Shown piece after piece: positions 36,039 through 44,790 of a stretch of DNA of 64,000 nucleotides (the first letter of the stretch is position 1; every line of letters begins with the position of its first letter). A program made the position numbers and the translations under genes. The notes beneath the pieces were generated by a model that did no database searches, was not told the origin of the DNA, and saw nothing but the letters and a program-made list of their open reading frames with translations. This stretch comes from JAIQFV01 sp041494885 (GTDB lineage Bacteria > Acidobacteriota > Terriglobia > JAIQFV01): contig JBGQBO010000008.1 in the NCBI GenBank assembly GCA_041494885.1, forward strand, positions 62,001 through 126,000, given 5' to 3'.

Positions 36039-37433
36039 GTGTACGACGTCATCATTATTGGAAGTGGTCCGGGCGGCTATGTCGCCGGCATTCGCGCTGG
36101 GCAATTGGGCCTGAAGGCCGCGCTCGTCGAGAAAGATGATCGTTTTGGCGGGACCTGTCTCCTTCGAGGCTGTATCCCGACCAAGGCCCTGCTTTTCAAT
36201 GCCAAGCTTTACCAGCAGTTCCTCAATGCCAAGGAGTTCGGGATCACTTACAAGGATCTGATCCTCGATTTGAAGGTGGTTCAGCAACGAAAAAACAAGA
36301 TTGTTCTGAAGAACGCCAAAGGGGTGGAGTTTCTCCTCCGGAAAAACAAGGTTGAAACATTCCGCGGCTTTGGCACCCTGGAGTCCCCCACCTCGGTCCG
36401 CATCCGCACCGACTCCGGAGAAGAGAAAATCCTCGATGCCCGGCACATCATCCTCGCCACCGGATCGGAACCGAAAAGCTTTCCGAACATCAAGGTCGAT
36501 GGCAAACATGTCATTACCAACAACGAAGCCCTGGAACTGGAGATCGTTCCCAAATCGTTACTCATTATCGGGTGTGGCGCCGTGGGCGTGGAGTTCGCCT
36601 CCATCTACGCGCGTTTTGGGAGCAAAATCACCCTGGTGGAAATGTTGCCCCAGGTCTTGCCGCTCGAGGATCATGAGGTCGCCGCTGAATTGGAACGGAG
36701 TTTTCGAAAGCACGGCATTTTGATCATGACCCGGACAGCGCTCGAAAAGCTCGATGTCAAGAAAGATGGCATCTGCGCGACGGTCAAGAACAGCGCCGAT
36801 GGAAAATCCTCTTCGATCCACGCCGAGAAAATTTTGATTGCGGTCGGGCGATCACCGAATACCACAGGGATTGGCCTAGAGAAGCTCGGGATTCAAACCG
36901 AACGCCACCTTGTCCCGGTGAATGATTTCATGCAAACCAATATCCCGACTGTTTACGCGATTGGCGATATCATTCCCCGGCAGCAACTGGCCCACCTCGC
37001 TTTTGCCGAGGCCCATGTGGCGGTGGAACACTTGGCCGGGCGGCACCCTCGTCCTATCAATTACGACCTGTGCCCCAACTGCACGTATTGCGATCCGGAA
37101 GTTGCCAGTGTGGGGTTGAGTGAGAAGGAAGCCCTTGCCCGCGGCTACAAACTCAAGATCGGAAAGTTCCCCTTCCAGGCCAATGGCAAGGCTGGCATTC
37201 TGGGGGAACCCGAAGGTTTTGTGAAGATCGTCTCGGACTCAAAGTTCGGGGAAATCCTTGGGGTACAAATCATCGGGCCGCACGCCACGGATCTTATTGC
37301 AGAAGCCTGCGTCGCAATCAATTTAGAAGCCACCGCCGAGGATCTGGCCCAAACCATTCATGCCCACCCCACGGTTTCCGAAGCGGTGGGTGAAGCAGCG
37401 CATGCGGCATTCGACTTGCCGGTTCATATTTAG
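36039..37433 (+). CDS. lpd: Dihydrolipoyl dehydrogenase (E3)
   Basis: A 464-residue flavoprotein disulfide reductase reoxidising dihydrolipoamide in 2-oxoacid dehydrogenase complexes. Start GTG with GGAGG 9 nt upstream. It has the N-terminal FAD motif GSGPGGYVAGIRAGQLG, the redox-active pair in GGTCLLRGCIPTKALL, the NAD motif IIGCGAVGVEFASIYARFG, AIGDI, and the C-terminal dimer interface with HAHPTVSEA carrying the catalytic His-Glu. E1 and E2 genes follow, so it serves this complex. Confidence 0.96.
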   Translation: MYDVIIIGSGPGGYVAGIRAGQLGLKAALVEKDDRFGGTCLLRGCIPTKALLFNAKLYQQFLNAKEFGITYKDLILDLKVVQQRKNKIVLKNAKGVEFLLRKNKVETFRGFGTLESPTSVRIRTDSGEEKILDARHIILATGSEPKSFPNIKVDGKHVITNNEALELEIVPKSLLIIGCGAVGVEFASIYARFGSKITLVEMLPQVLPLEDHEVAAELERSFRKHGILIMTRTALEKLDVKKDGICATVKNSADGKSSSIHAEKILIAVGRSPNTTGIGLEKLGIQTERHLVPVNDFMQTNIPTVYAIGDIIPRQQLAHLAFAEAHVAVEHLAGRHPRPINYDLCPNCTYCDPEVASVGLSEKEALARGYKLKIGKFPFQANGKAGILGEPEGFVKIVSDSKFGEILGVQIIGPHATDLIAEACVAINLEATAEDLAQTIHAHPTVSEAVGEAAHAAFDLPVHI

Positions 37434-37442
37434 TCGAAAGCT

Positions 37443-37451
37443 TGTTATAAT
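37443..37451 (+). promoter_or_regulatory. Extended -10 element upstream of the E1 alpha gene
   Basis: TG-T-TATAAT sits 97 bp before the TTG start at 37548, just after the lpd stop codon. It could give a second, internal promoter for the E1 alpha to lipA part of the cluster. Confidence 0.4.
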
Positions 37452-37547
37452 CAAGATCAAGCGACCGCTTCATCATGAGCAATTCACATAAAACTTCATC
37501 ACCGCTCAGGAGAGACGGATATTTCTCGAAGACGCTCTAAATCTCAA

Positions 37548-38585
37548 TTGACCAAGACCATCTCTCCCCGGGCGAAAAAGGCCTTGAAAACCGAAACGGT
37601 TTCAGACCAGAAATTTGCCCTTCCCCAGGATCGGCTCCATGAACTTTATTATTTCCTGCGTCTCAACCGCAGCGTCGATGAAAGGTTAGCAAACCTGTAT
37701 CGCCAGGGTAAAGTTGTGGGAGGACTTTATTCCAGCCTCGGACAGGAAGGGATCTCCGTGGCCACCGCTTTCGCCCTGGAGAAGCAGGATGTGCTTGGCC
37801 CGATGATTCGCAATCTGGGAGCCACGCTTGTCCGCGGATTCAAACCGAGAGACCTTTTTTGCCAGTATATGGCCCGTTCTTCAGGTCCGACAGGTGGAAG
37901 AGACTGCAACCTTCACTTTGGAGACCTCGACCGCGGCGTCATGGCCTGCATCTCCATGTTGGGAGCACTCATTCCGGTCATGGCGGGCATCGCGTTGAGT
38001 TCAACACTTCGGGGGGAAGCTCGGGTGGCCCTGACTTACATCGGGGACGGTGGAACGCGCGTGGGGGATTTCCACGAGGGACTGAATTTTGCCGCCGTGA
38101 AAAACCTTCCCCTGGTCGTTATTGTCGAAAACAACCAGTTCGCCTATTCGACGCCCGTCGGGAGCCAAATGAAGAATACCCGGATCTCCGATTTTGCCCA
38201 GGCCTACGGGATTTTTGGCACGACGATCGATGGAAACGATGTCCTGGAGGTGTACCACACGACGAAAGAGGCGGTCGAACAGGCACGACGAGGGGGAGGC
38301 CCCGCCCTCATTGAGTGCGTTACCTTTCGAATGCGAGGGCACGCTGAACACGATGACGCCAAGTATGTCCCTCAGGAACTGGTAGAATTCTGGAAGAAAA
38401 AGGATCCCATTCTCCGCTTTGAACGATACCTGCTCGATAACGGCATTATGACCCAGGGTGAACAACAATCTATCATCGACCGAATCACTCGCGAGTTGGA
38501 CGCCGACGTGGCATGTGCAGAATCCAGTCCATTGCCTGAACCCGCTCTGGGCGGGACGGCGTTGCCGGGGGTGTATGCGGATTAG
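37548..38585 (+). CDS. pdhA: 2-oxoacid (pyruvate) dehydrogenase E1 component, alpha subunit
   Basis: A 345-residue thiamine diphosphate enzyme subunit. Start TTG at 37548, with no better upstream codon and a poor ribosome binding site. It shows the ThDP-binding pattern GDGGTRVGDFHEGLNFAAVKNLPLVVIVENNQFAYST (GDG to NN) and the substrate/inter-subunit region around RMRGHAEHDDAKYVP. It fits the alpha2-beta2 E1 class used by pyruvate and branched-chain 2-oxoacid dehydrogenases. With pdhB and the E2 gene downstream, the likely reaction is oxidative decarboxylation to acyl-CoA. Pyruvate is the likely substrate but branched-chain acids are possible. Confidence 0.92.
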   Translation: MTKTISPRAKKALKTETVSDQKFALPQDRLHELYYFLRLNRSVDERLANLYRQGKVVGGLYSSLGQEGISVATAFALEKQDVLGPMIRNLGATLVRGFKPRDLFCQYMARSSGPTGGRDCNLHFGDLDRGVMACISMLGALIPVMAGIALSSTLRGEARVALTYIGDGGTRVGDFHEGLNFAAVKNLPLVVIVENNQFAYSTPVGSQMKNTRISDFAQAYGIFGTTIDGNDVLEVYHTTKEAVEQARRGGGPALIECVTFRMRGHAEHDDAKYVPQELVEFWKKKDPILRFERYLLDNGIMTQGEQQSIIDRITRELDADVACAESSPLPEPALGGTALPGVYAD

Positions 38586-38596
38586 AGGCTGACACT

Positions 38597-38863
38597 ATGG
38601 ATTCCCCGAAGGTTCTTGAACTCAAAGCGCAGGCTGAGATCCTGAGAGAGGCAATCGGCCGGGAAAGGGCTTCTCATGATTTCTATGTGGCAGCGTCAAA
38701 GTCAACGAAAAGGAAGTACGAAAGGGATATGTACGACCAGCTGGCCCGGGAAGAAATGGTGCACCGGGATGACTTGGCCCGCCAGCTTGAAGAAGTCGAA
38801 GCCCAAATCGAGATGGAATCGGCATTGACGGAAGACAGCGAGAGCGACGAGGAGAGACCGTAA
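38597..38863 (+). CDS. Rubrerythrin-like helical miniprotein inside the dehydrogenase operon
   Basis: An 88-residue, strongly helical, charged protein 11 bp after pdhA. Its pattern REAIGRERASHDFYVAAS then QLAREEMVHRDDLARQLEE looks like half a ferritin-like four-helix bundle: two helices with an ExxH-type metal motif (EEMVH). Two copies in a homodimer could build a full diiron site, but a short coiled-coil accessory is equally possible. The position between E1 alpha and E1 beta is unusual and suggests a role tied to this complex. The function is not established. Confidence 0.7.
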   Translation: MDSPKVLELKAQAEILREAIGRERASHDFYVAASKSTKRKYERDMYDQLAREEMVHRDDLARQLEEVEAQIEMESALTEDSESDEERP

Positions 38864-39025
38864 TCCGACCGAAGCCCAAATCGGGCCCTCCTCCCACATC
38901 ACGGCAAAGATCCGACCGGCTCCGGATTCCCGGTCGAACCCCTCTGCCCTGCCGTGAACATCGGCGGGCATCGGGGTGAGAATGATTCTCGTAAAACTTT
39001 TTGCTCTTAGTCTCGAAGGAGTGCC

Positions 39026-40000
39026 TTGGCAACGACGACCTATCTAGAAGCGATCCGCCAGGGGTTGTGGGAAGAAATGGAGCGCGACCCCAACGTCTTC
39101 CTCATGGGGGAGGACATCGGCCGCTATGGTGGAGCGTTCAAAGTGACTGCGGGCATGATCGAGCACTTCGGGGAGAAGCGCGTTATTGACACTCCCATTT
39201 CCGAAGAGGCGATCGTCGGCGCCGGGATTGGAGCGGCAGTCATGGGTATGCGCCCGGTCCTGGAAATGCAGTTCATGGACTTTATCTCTTGTGCCTTTAA
39301 CCAGATCGTCAACTACGCTGCCAAGATGCATTACCGGTGGGGGCAGGCTGTCCCCCTGGTCATCCGCGGCCCCTCCGGTGGAGGCGTCCATGGGGGTCCC
39401 TATCATTCTCAGAACCCGGAGGCCTACTTTGTCCACACGCCCGGGCTGAAGGTAGTGCAACCTGCGACCGCTTACGATGCTAAGGGATTGATCAAGGCCG
39501 CCATTCGCGACAACAACCCCGTTATTTTTTTCGAGCACAAGTTTCTGTACCGCCGGATTAAGGAGGAAATCCCGGAAGACGATTATGTTGTCCCGCTGGG
39601 CAAAGCCCGGGTCGTTCGCGAGGGACGACATCTTTCGATCATCACCTATGGCGCCATGCTCTTCGTTGCCTTGGAGGCGGCCCAACAACTTGAGCAGGAG
39701 GGGATTGATGCCGAGATTATTGACCTCCGAACCCTGTCTCCACTCGACGAGGAGTGCATTCTGGCTTCTGTGAAGAAGACAAACAAGATCATTCTGTTGC
39801 ACGAAGACACGCGTACCCTCGGTCTGGGAGCGGAATTAGCAGCAATTATCTCGGAGAAAGCCTTCGAATATCTCGATGGGCCGCTCTTGCGCGTTACGGC
39901 GCCCGATTCTCCCGTTCCCTATTCGCCCCCATTGGAGGAAGCTTTTCTTCCGAGTGCAGGCCGGTTGGTGAATGCCGCTCGACGGCTCGCCAGCTACTGA
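39026..40000 (+). CDS. pdhB: 2-oxoacid (pyruvate) dehydrogenase E1 component, beta subunit
   Basis: A 324-residue transketolase-like beta subunit. It starts with TTG (39026), with GGAGTGCC immediately upstream. Family features: MGEDIGRYGGAFKVTAGM near the N-terminus, ISEEAIVGAGIGAAVMGMRPVLEMQFMDFI, RGPSGGGVHGGPYHSQNPEAYFVHTPGLKV, and the C-terminal transketolase domain with GKARVVREG, IDLRTLSPLD and HEDTRTLGLGAE. Together with pdhA it forms the decarboxylating E1. Confidence 0.94.
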   Translation: MATTTYLEAIRQGLWEEMERDPNVFLMGEDIGRYGGAFKVTAGMIEHFGEKRVIDTPISEEAIVGAGIGAAVMGMRPVLEMQFMDFISCAFNQIVNYAAKMHYRWGQAVPLVIRGPSGGGVHGGPYHSQNPEAYFVHTPGLKVVQPATAYDAKGLIKAAIRDNNPVIFFEHKFLYRRIKEEIPEDDYVVPLGKARVVREGRHLSIITYGAMLFVALEAAQQLEQEGIDAEIIDLRTLSPLDEECILASVKKTNKIILLHEDTRTLGLGAELAAIISEKAFEYLDGPLLRVTAPDSPVPYSPPLEEAFLPSAGRLVNAARRLASY

Positions 40001-40074
40001 ACGAAAAGGAACGAGACCTTCGCCGGGCACGGTCGGGTCTGGTTAGCCACTCTTGGTGGGAGAGGAGTTTTTTC

Positions 40075-41427
40075 ATGGCCACAAATGTCATTATGCCCCA
40101 AATGGGAGAGTCCATATTTGAAGGGACGGTCACGCGGTGGCTCAAAAAGGTTGGCGAACCAGTGAAGCGGGACGAACCCCTTTTTGAGATCTCCACGGAC
40201 AAGGTCGATTCTGAGATCCCTTCGCCCGCAGCCGGCGTCCTCACAACAATCCTAGTCCCCGAGGGCCAGACCGTCCAGGTGAACACGGTGGTCGCGGTGT
40301 TAGACGGCGAAACGGGTGCCTCGGTGACTCCGTCCGCGTCAGAGGTTGTGGCGACGGCACCTCCGGTTTCAAGGCCGCCGGCAGCCACTCCCGCTCCCCA
40401 TCCACCCCAGCCTGAAGCGAGACCGGCACCCAGCGGCGAGCTTCCAGAAGATATCAGGTCCTCACCTCTCGTCCGAAAGATGGCCCGGGAGTATAACCTT
40501 GAGCTCACAAAGATTAAGGGGACTGGATTGGGAAATCGAATTACGAAACAGGACATTGAGACCTATCTAGCGGACGCGGGTGTGCAACCGCTTCCTCCTG
40601 GAGCGCCACCTCCCTCTGCTCCATCCAGGCCCGCCCCGAAACCGATCCCGCCGGGGCCTACGGTCGTCCCGCCCTCAGTGGCGCCCCCCACAACCGTCGC
40701 CACCCCTGCCCCCTCACCCCCCCCAGCTTCCCCTGCCAGCCGCGTCACCATTGAGCCCATGTCGACGATGCGCAAGCAGATTTCGGAACACATGGTGATG
40801 AGCAAGCGTACTTCGGCGCATGTGAATACCATTTTTGAGGTCGACGTTACTAACGTCGTGAAGCTGCGTGAACGCGAGCAGCAGAACTTCCAACGGACGA
40901 ACGGGGTCAAACTCACTTTCACCGCATTTTTGGCCAAAGCCGTAGCGGATACGCTTAGAGAATTCCCCATCCTGAATTCCTCCGTCGAGGGCAATAACAT
41001 TGTTTATAAGAAGGACATTAATGTCGGAATCGCTGTGGCACTCGATTGGGGGCTCATTGTTCCGGTCATTAAGAATGCGGAAGACAAGAGCTTTGTCGGC
41101 GTTGCCAAGACGATAGCGGACCTGGCAGAGCGTGCCCGAACCAAGAAGCTGAAGCCGGAAGAAGTGCAAAACGGCACGTTCACGATCACGAATCCGGGGA
41201 TTTTCGGAAGTTTGTTTGGAACCCCGATCATTAACCAGCCGCAGGTGGCCATCCTCGGCGTCGGATCCATAACCAAGAGGCCGGTAGTGATTGAAAACGA
41301 CGCCATTGCCATCCGGTCCATGGTCATACTCAGTCTCTCTTTTGATCATCGTGTGGTGGATGGCGCTGTGGCAGATCAATTCATGGCCGCCCTCAAAAAA
41401 CGGCTGGAGAACTGGAAGAGTCTTTAA
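40075..41427 (+). CDS. Dihydrolipoamide acyltransferase (E2) of the dehydrogenase complex
   Basis: A 450-residue E2 core protein from the ATG at 40075, with AGGAG 7 nt upstream; the open frame extends further upstream but does not look coding. The lipoyl domain (about 1-78) carries the lipoylated Lys in STDKVDSEI. A Pro/Ala-rich linker leads to the peripheral-subunit-binding domain (RSSPLVRKMAREYNLEL, GLGNRITKQDIETYL) and, after another flexible Pro-rich linker, to the acyltransferase domain with catalytic FDHRVVDG near residue 425. It transfers the acyl group to CoA. One lipoyl domain only. The preceding E1 and following lipA genes fit. Confidence 0.94.
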   Translation: MATNVIMPQMGESIFEGTVTRWLKKVGEPVKRDEPLFEISTDKVDSEIPSPAAGVLTTILVPEGQTVQVNTVVAVLDGETGASVTPSASEVVATAPPVSRPPAATPAPHPPQPEARPAPSGELPEDIRSSPLVRKMAREYNLELTKIKGTGLGNRITKQDIETYLADAGVQPLPPGAPPPSAPSRPAPKPIPPGPTVVPPSVAPPTTVATPAPSPPPASPASRVTIEPMSTMRKQISEHMVMSKRTSAHVNTIFEVDVTNVVKLREREQQNFQRTNGVKLTFTAFLAKAVADTLREFPILNSSVEGNNIVYKKDINVGIAVALDWGLIVPVIKNAEDKSFVGVAKTIADLAERARTKKLKPEEVQNGTFTITNPGIFGSLFGTPIINQPQVAILGVGSITKRPVVIENDAIAIRSMVILSLSFDHRVVDGAVADQFMAALKKRLENWKSL

Positions 41428-41525
41428 TCGAAGTCCTGGATGAGGTTCGTTGTAAAATAACATGGATCACAGAGGACCTGAACAAGTAATGGATTTGCGG
41501 CAACAACCCATGAAGCAAAACGATT

Positions 41526-42422
41526 ATGCCTCTTTCTACTGAATCCGACAGCAAACCGCACCGGCCTCCGTGGCTCAAAGTAAAACTCCCCAACAGTGAG
41601 GGCTACTTTGAGATCAAGCGGTTGGCCCGAGAGAAGAATCTCCATACCGTCTGCGAGGAGGCGAGATGTCCCAACATATCTGAATGTTGGGGAAAACATA
41701 CAGCCACGTTCATGATTCTGGGGGATGTGTGTACCCGGGCCTGCCGTTTCTGTGCGGTGAAAACCGGGTTACCGAAGGGGTATGACCTGGAGGAACCGCG
41801 GCGCGTTGCCGAGGCGGTAAGAACCCTGAACATCAAGCATGCGGTCCTCACCTCCGTTGATCGGGACGACTTGCCGGATCAAGGCGCCTTTATTTTTGCG
41901 GAGACGATACGGCAGATCCGGGCGATCATGCCTGAAACAAAGGTCGAAGTGCTCACTCCTGATTTTCGAGGGTCTGTAGAGTGCCTGCGCCGTGTGCTGG
42001 AGGCCTCCCCGGACGTTTTTGCCCACAATGTGGAGACGGTGCCGCGACTTTACCGGACGGTTCGGCCCGGGGCGCGTTTTGTCTGGTCCACTCAACTGCT
42101 GGCCGCGGCCAAGCACTTTTCGCCTCAAACATTGACGAAATCCAGCGTGATGCTGGGCCTGGGTGAAACACGCGAAGAGTTAATTGAGGTCATGCAGGTT
42201 CTTCAGGGCATTCAGGTGGATATTATGACTTTGGGGCAGTATCTCCAACCGACGCGAGAGCACGCTCCGGTGGAAAGGTTCTACCCGCCGGAGGAATTCA
42301 GCGAGTTGAAGTCCCTGGGGGAGGCCATGGGGATCCCGCACGTCGAAGCCGGACCTCTCGTTCGAAGTTCCTACCATGCCGAAACGCAAGTGAATGCCCT
42401 GAAGGATGCGACACCTCGTTGA
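41526..42422 (+). CDS. lipA: Lipoyl synthase
   Basis: A 298-residue radical SAM enzyme inserting two sulfurs into the octanoyl chain on lipoyl domains. It carries both iron-sulfur sites: the auxiliary cluster motif CEEARCPNISECWG and the radical SAM motif CTRACRFCAV (CxxxCxxC). The conserved C-terminal region MLGLGETREE to EAGPLVRSSYHA is also present. It is the last gene of the dehydrogenase cluster, providing the cofactor needed by the E2 protein upstream. Confidence 0.96.
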   Translation: MPLSTESDSKPHRPPWLKVKLPNSEGYFEIKRLAREKNLHTVCEEARCPNISECWGKHTATFMILGDVCTRACRFCAVKTGLPKGYDLEEPRRVAEAVRTLNIKHAVLTSVDRDDLPDQGAFIFAETIRQIRAIMPETKVEVLTPDFRGSVECLRRVLEASPDVFAHNVETVPRLYRTVRPGARFVWSTQLLAAAKHFSPQTLTKSSVMLGLGETREELIEVMQVLQGIQVDIMTLGQYLQPTREHAPVERFYPPEEFSELKSLGEAMGIPHVEAGPLVRSSYHAETQVNALKDATPR

Positions 42423-42557
42423 AGAGCATGCCGGGCATCGGGCCGCCGCGCTTCACGTGGAATCAACCCCTCTATCCTGATCTATTCATTGTGATGCTAT
42501 CCTCCTGATTTTTCTTGCCCTTGAAATCCATCGGTCGCCATTTGATCCTCTTCCCGC

Positions 42558-42586
42558 TTGTCAACCCACGATTTTTTTGAGATAGT
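42558..42586 (+). promoter_or_regulatory. Promoter candidate for the phosphate transport pair
   Basis: TTGTCA (42558-42563), a 17-bp spacer and GATAGT (42581-42586) match five and four positions of the sigma-70 hexamers. The ATG at 42655 follows 69 bp later. This 232-bp gap holds nothing else that I can support. Confidence 0.35.
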
Positions 42587-42654
42587 GAATGGAGTTTATT
42601 TTACCCATCGGCACGTAGTATTTATCCTGCCCTGATTAGAAGTGAGGTCGTCGC

Positions 42655-43269
42655 ATGTTAAGAATCCTGCCCCGTGAAGCCAAGTTCTTCGAATTATTTG
42701 TGGATATGGCAAAGAACATTGAGCGGGCCTCGCAACAACTCGTGGAGCTTTTGGTCCGGTACGACAATGTGGCCGAACGAGTCCGATCCATCAAGGACAT
42801 CGAGCACCTCGGTGACCAGATGACCCATGACCTGTTCACGCGGCTGAACAAGACTTTCATTACCCCCATTGATCGCGAAGACATCCATGAGCTCGCGAGC
42901 AAGCTCGATGACGTGTTGGATATGATTGATGCGGTCTCCAGCCGCATGCTCATTTATAAGATCGAAAAACCCACGGAAGACGCCGTGCGGCTGGCGGAAC
43001 TCATTCATACGGCGACCCATGTCCTCGTGCAGGCGCTCGCCGTGCTCGAGAAGCACGACCATATCATCGAACATTGCATCGAGATCAACCGCCTGGAGAA
43101 CGAGGGCGACCGGGTCAGCCGCATTGCCATTGCGCGTCTCTTTGACGATCACAACGATCCCATTTACATCATCAAGTGGAAGGAGATTTACGAAGTCCTG
43201 GAGGGGGCGATCGACCGCTGCGAGGATGTCGCCAATGTTATCGAAGGCGTGGTTGTAAAGAATGCTTAA
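42655..43269 (+). CDS. DUF47/PhoU-like phosphate transport regulator
   Basis: A 204-residue all-helical protein of the DUF47 family (PhoU-like), usually encoded directly before a Pit-type phosphate transporter and thought to modulate it. Characteristic sequence: LLVRYDNVAERVRSIKDIEHLGDQMTHDLFTRLNKTFITPIDREDIHELASKLDDVLDMID. Its end overlaps the next start by 8 bp, indicating coupling with the transporter. Confidence 0.92.
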   Translation: MLRILPREAKFFELFVDMAKNIERASQQLVELLVRYDNVAERVRSIKDIEHLGDQMTHDLFTRLNKTFITPIDREDIHELASKLDDVLDMIDAVSSRMLIYKIEKPTEDAVRLAELIHTATHVLVQALAVLEKHDHIIEHCIEINRLENEGDRVSRIAIARLFDDHNDPIYIIKWKEIYEVLEGAIDRCEDVANVIEGVVVKNA

Positions 43270-44281
43270 CCCCATGCTCCTGCTCGTTATCGGGATCATC
43301 GTCGTCGCGCTCATCTTCGACTTCTTCAACGGCTTTCATGACGCTGCCAACTCCATCGCGACCGTCGTATCCACCCGCGTTTTGACTCCGGGGCTGGCTG
43401 TGATCTGGGCTGCCTTCTTTAATTTCATCGCCGCCTTTTTTTTCCCACTGAACGTTGCAAAAACCATTGGCAAGGGGCTCATCGTTCCTGACGCCGTCAA
43501 TGAATATGTGCTGCTGGCCGGCCTGGTCGGCGCCATTGCGTGGGACATCATCACCTGGTATTACGGCCTGCCGACCAGTTCCTCGCATGCTCTGATAGGA
43601 GGATATGCAGGGGCAGCGATCGCGCAAGTCGGTTTCAGCGCGATCATCTATCACGGCTGGACCAAGACCATTGTCTCGATGTTCATCTCCCCCGTGATCG
43701 GTTTAGTGGCCGGCTTTCTCTTAATGGTGGGTGTGGCGTGGACATTCCGCCGCTCCTTCCCTGGTCGCGTCGACAAGTATTTTCGGAAATTGCAGCTGGT
43801 GTCGGCTGGGCTCTACAGTCTTGGGCATGGCGGAAATGACGCCCAAAAGACCATGGGGATCATCGCTATCCTGGTGTTCACTTACAAGAGATCCATGGGA
43901 GCGGCTCCGGGCGATATCCACGTCACCTTGTGGATGATCCTCGCCTGCCATGCTGCGATCGCGTTGGGAACACTTTCCGGTGGTTGGCGTATTGTCAAGA
44001 CGATGGGATCGAAAATCACGAAGCTGAAACCGGTGGGTGGATTCTGTGCAGAAACCGCTGCCGCACTCACCTTGTTCGGCAACTCCTATCTGGGAATTCC
44101 CGTCTCAACCACTCATACCATCACTGGGGCCATCATGGGGGTGGGGGCCACGCAACGGCTCTCTGCGGTTCGCTGGGGTGTCGCCACACGAATCGTCTGG
44201 GCCTGGCTCCTGACTATCCCTGCTTCTGCTCTTATCGCTGCCGCGACGTATCACTTTTTGCGCCTGTTCATCAAAATCTGA
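43262..44281 (+). CDS. pit: Low-affinity inorganic phosphate transporter, Pit family
   Basis: A 339-residue integral membrane protein. Both halves carry the Pit/PHO4 signature: NGFHDAANSIATVVSTR near the N-terminus and GGNDAQKTMGIIA in the second half, plus LPTSSSHALIGGYAGA and IPVSTTHTITGAIMGVG, the inverted duplicated repeats of the family. It takes up phosphate, or metal-phosphate, with protons. It forms a two-gene operon with the DUF47 gene. Confidence 0.94.
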   Translation: MLNPMLLLVIGIIVVALIFDFFNGFHDAANSIATVVSTRVLTPGLAVIWAAFFNFIAAFFFPLNVAKTIGKGLIVPDAVNEYVLLAGLVGAIAWDIITWYYGLPTSSSHALIGGYAGAAIAQVGFSAIIYHGWTKTIVSMFISPVIGLVAGFLLMVGVAWTFRRSFPGRVDKYFRKLQLVSAGLYSLGHGGNDAQKTMGIIAILVFTYKRSMGAAPGDIHVTLWMILACHAAIALGTLSGGWRIVKTMGSKITKLKPVGGFCAETAAALTLFGNSYLGIPVSTTHTITGAIMGVGATQRLSAVRWGVATRIVWAWLLTIPASALIAAATYHFLRLFIKI

Positions 44282-44397
44282 AAGAAACCGACTGCTCAAT
44301 ACCATTGTCTAGGCGTTTGATTTCCTCTCTCTTTAGAGTCATCGACTCTCATAAGGGCCACCGAGTGCCTTCAGACAACCGGAGGGTCTTCGCGTTT

Positions 44398-44458
44398 TTA
44401 GAATTTGGATCCTTGTTTTTTGTTTGGAATTTGGATTATGGAGCTTGGGATTTTTTTT
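44398..44458. repeat. TTGGANN heptamer run next to the tRNA-Sec gene
   Basis: Degenerate units such as TTTGGAT, TTTGGAA, TTTGGAT, TATGGAG, CTTGGGA follow each other at or near 7-bp spacing between the pit stop and the 3' end of the tRNA-Sec gene. The period matches the arms of elements A-D, but I find no convincing inverted partner. It also ends in a T8 run. The rest of 44282-44397 shows only a weak hairpin (AGAGTC-ATC-GACTCT, 44332-44346). Confidence 0.55.
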
Positions 44459-44461
44459 AGC

Positions 44462-44561
44462 TGGCGGAAGTGTGTGGGAATCGAACCCACCGAACCCTGC
44501 CGAATGGCAGCGTCCCACTGGTTTTGAAGACCAGGCGGATCACCAGACCCAATCCACTTCC
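44462..44561 (-). tRNA. selC: Selenocysteine tRNA (anticodon UCA)
   Basis: The minus strand folds as a 100-nt tRNA: acceptor stem GGAAGTG paired with CACTTCC, anticodon stem-loop CTGGT-CTTCAAA-ACCAG with anticodon TCA, a long variable arm (GGGACGCTGCC...GGCAGGGTTC region), T arm GTGGG-TTCGATT-CCCAC, and encoded GCCA at the 3' end. The long acceptor/variable arm and UCA anticodon identify tRNA-Sec, implying selenoprotein synthesis. No selA, selB or selD gene lies in this window. Bases 44562-44790 hold nothing else I can support except the ribosome binding site of the next gene. Confidence 0.92.
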
Positions 44562-44790
44562 GTGGAGCATTATCGACCAAATCCTCAATTTTGCAAATGC
44601 CGACAGTTACAGACTTAATCTCACCAATGAAAAAGGGTCTTCCCTCTTTCTTACCCGGGAGGAAGATCCCCCGAGGTGTAGCATGAGGTCCGCATGGCAG
44701 GTCCAATCCCTCGGAGCTTTCGGATTCCGTCTGTGATTCCACTTCATCTGTCCCTTCAACGCACCAAGCCAAACCAAGGAGGATAGGAAC

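Noticed and set aside
39754..40074. N-terminal extension of the E2 protein
   Set aside because: It overlaps the end of pdhB in another frame; the lipoyl domain begins at the ATG at 40075, which has AGGAG upstream.
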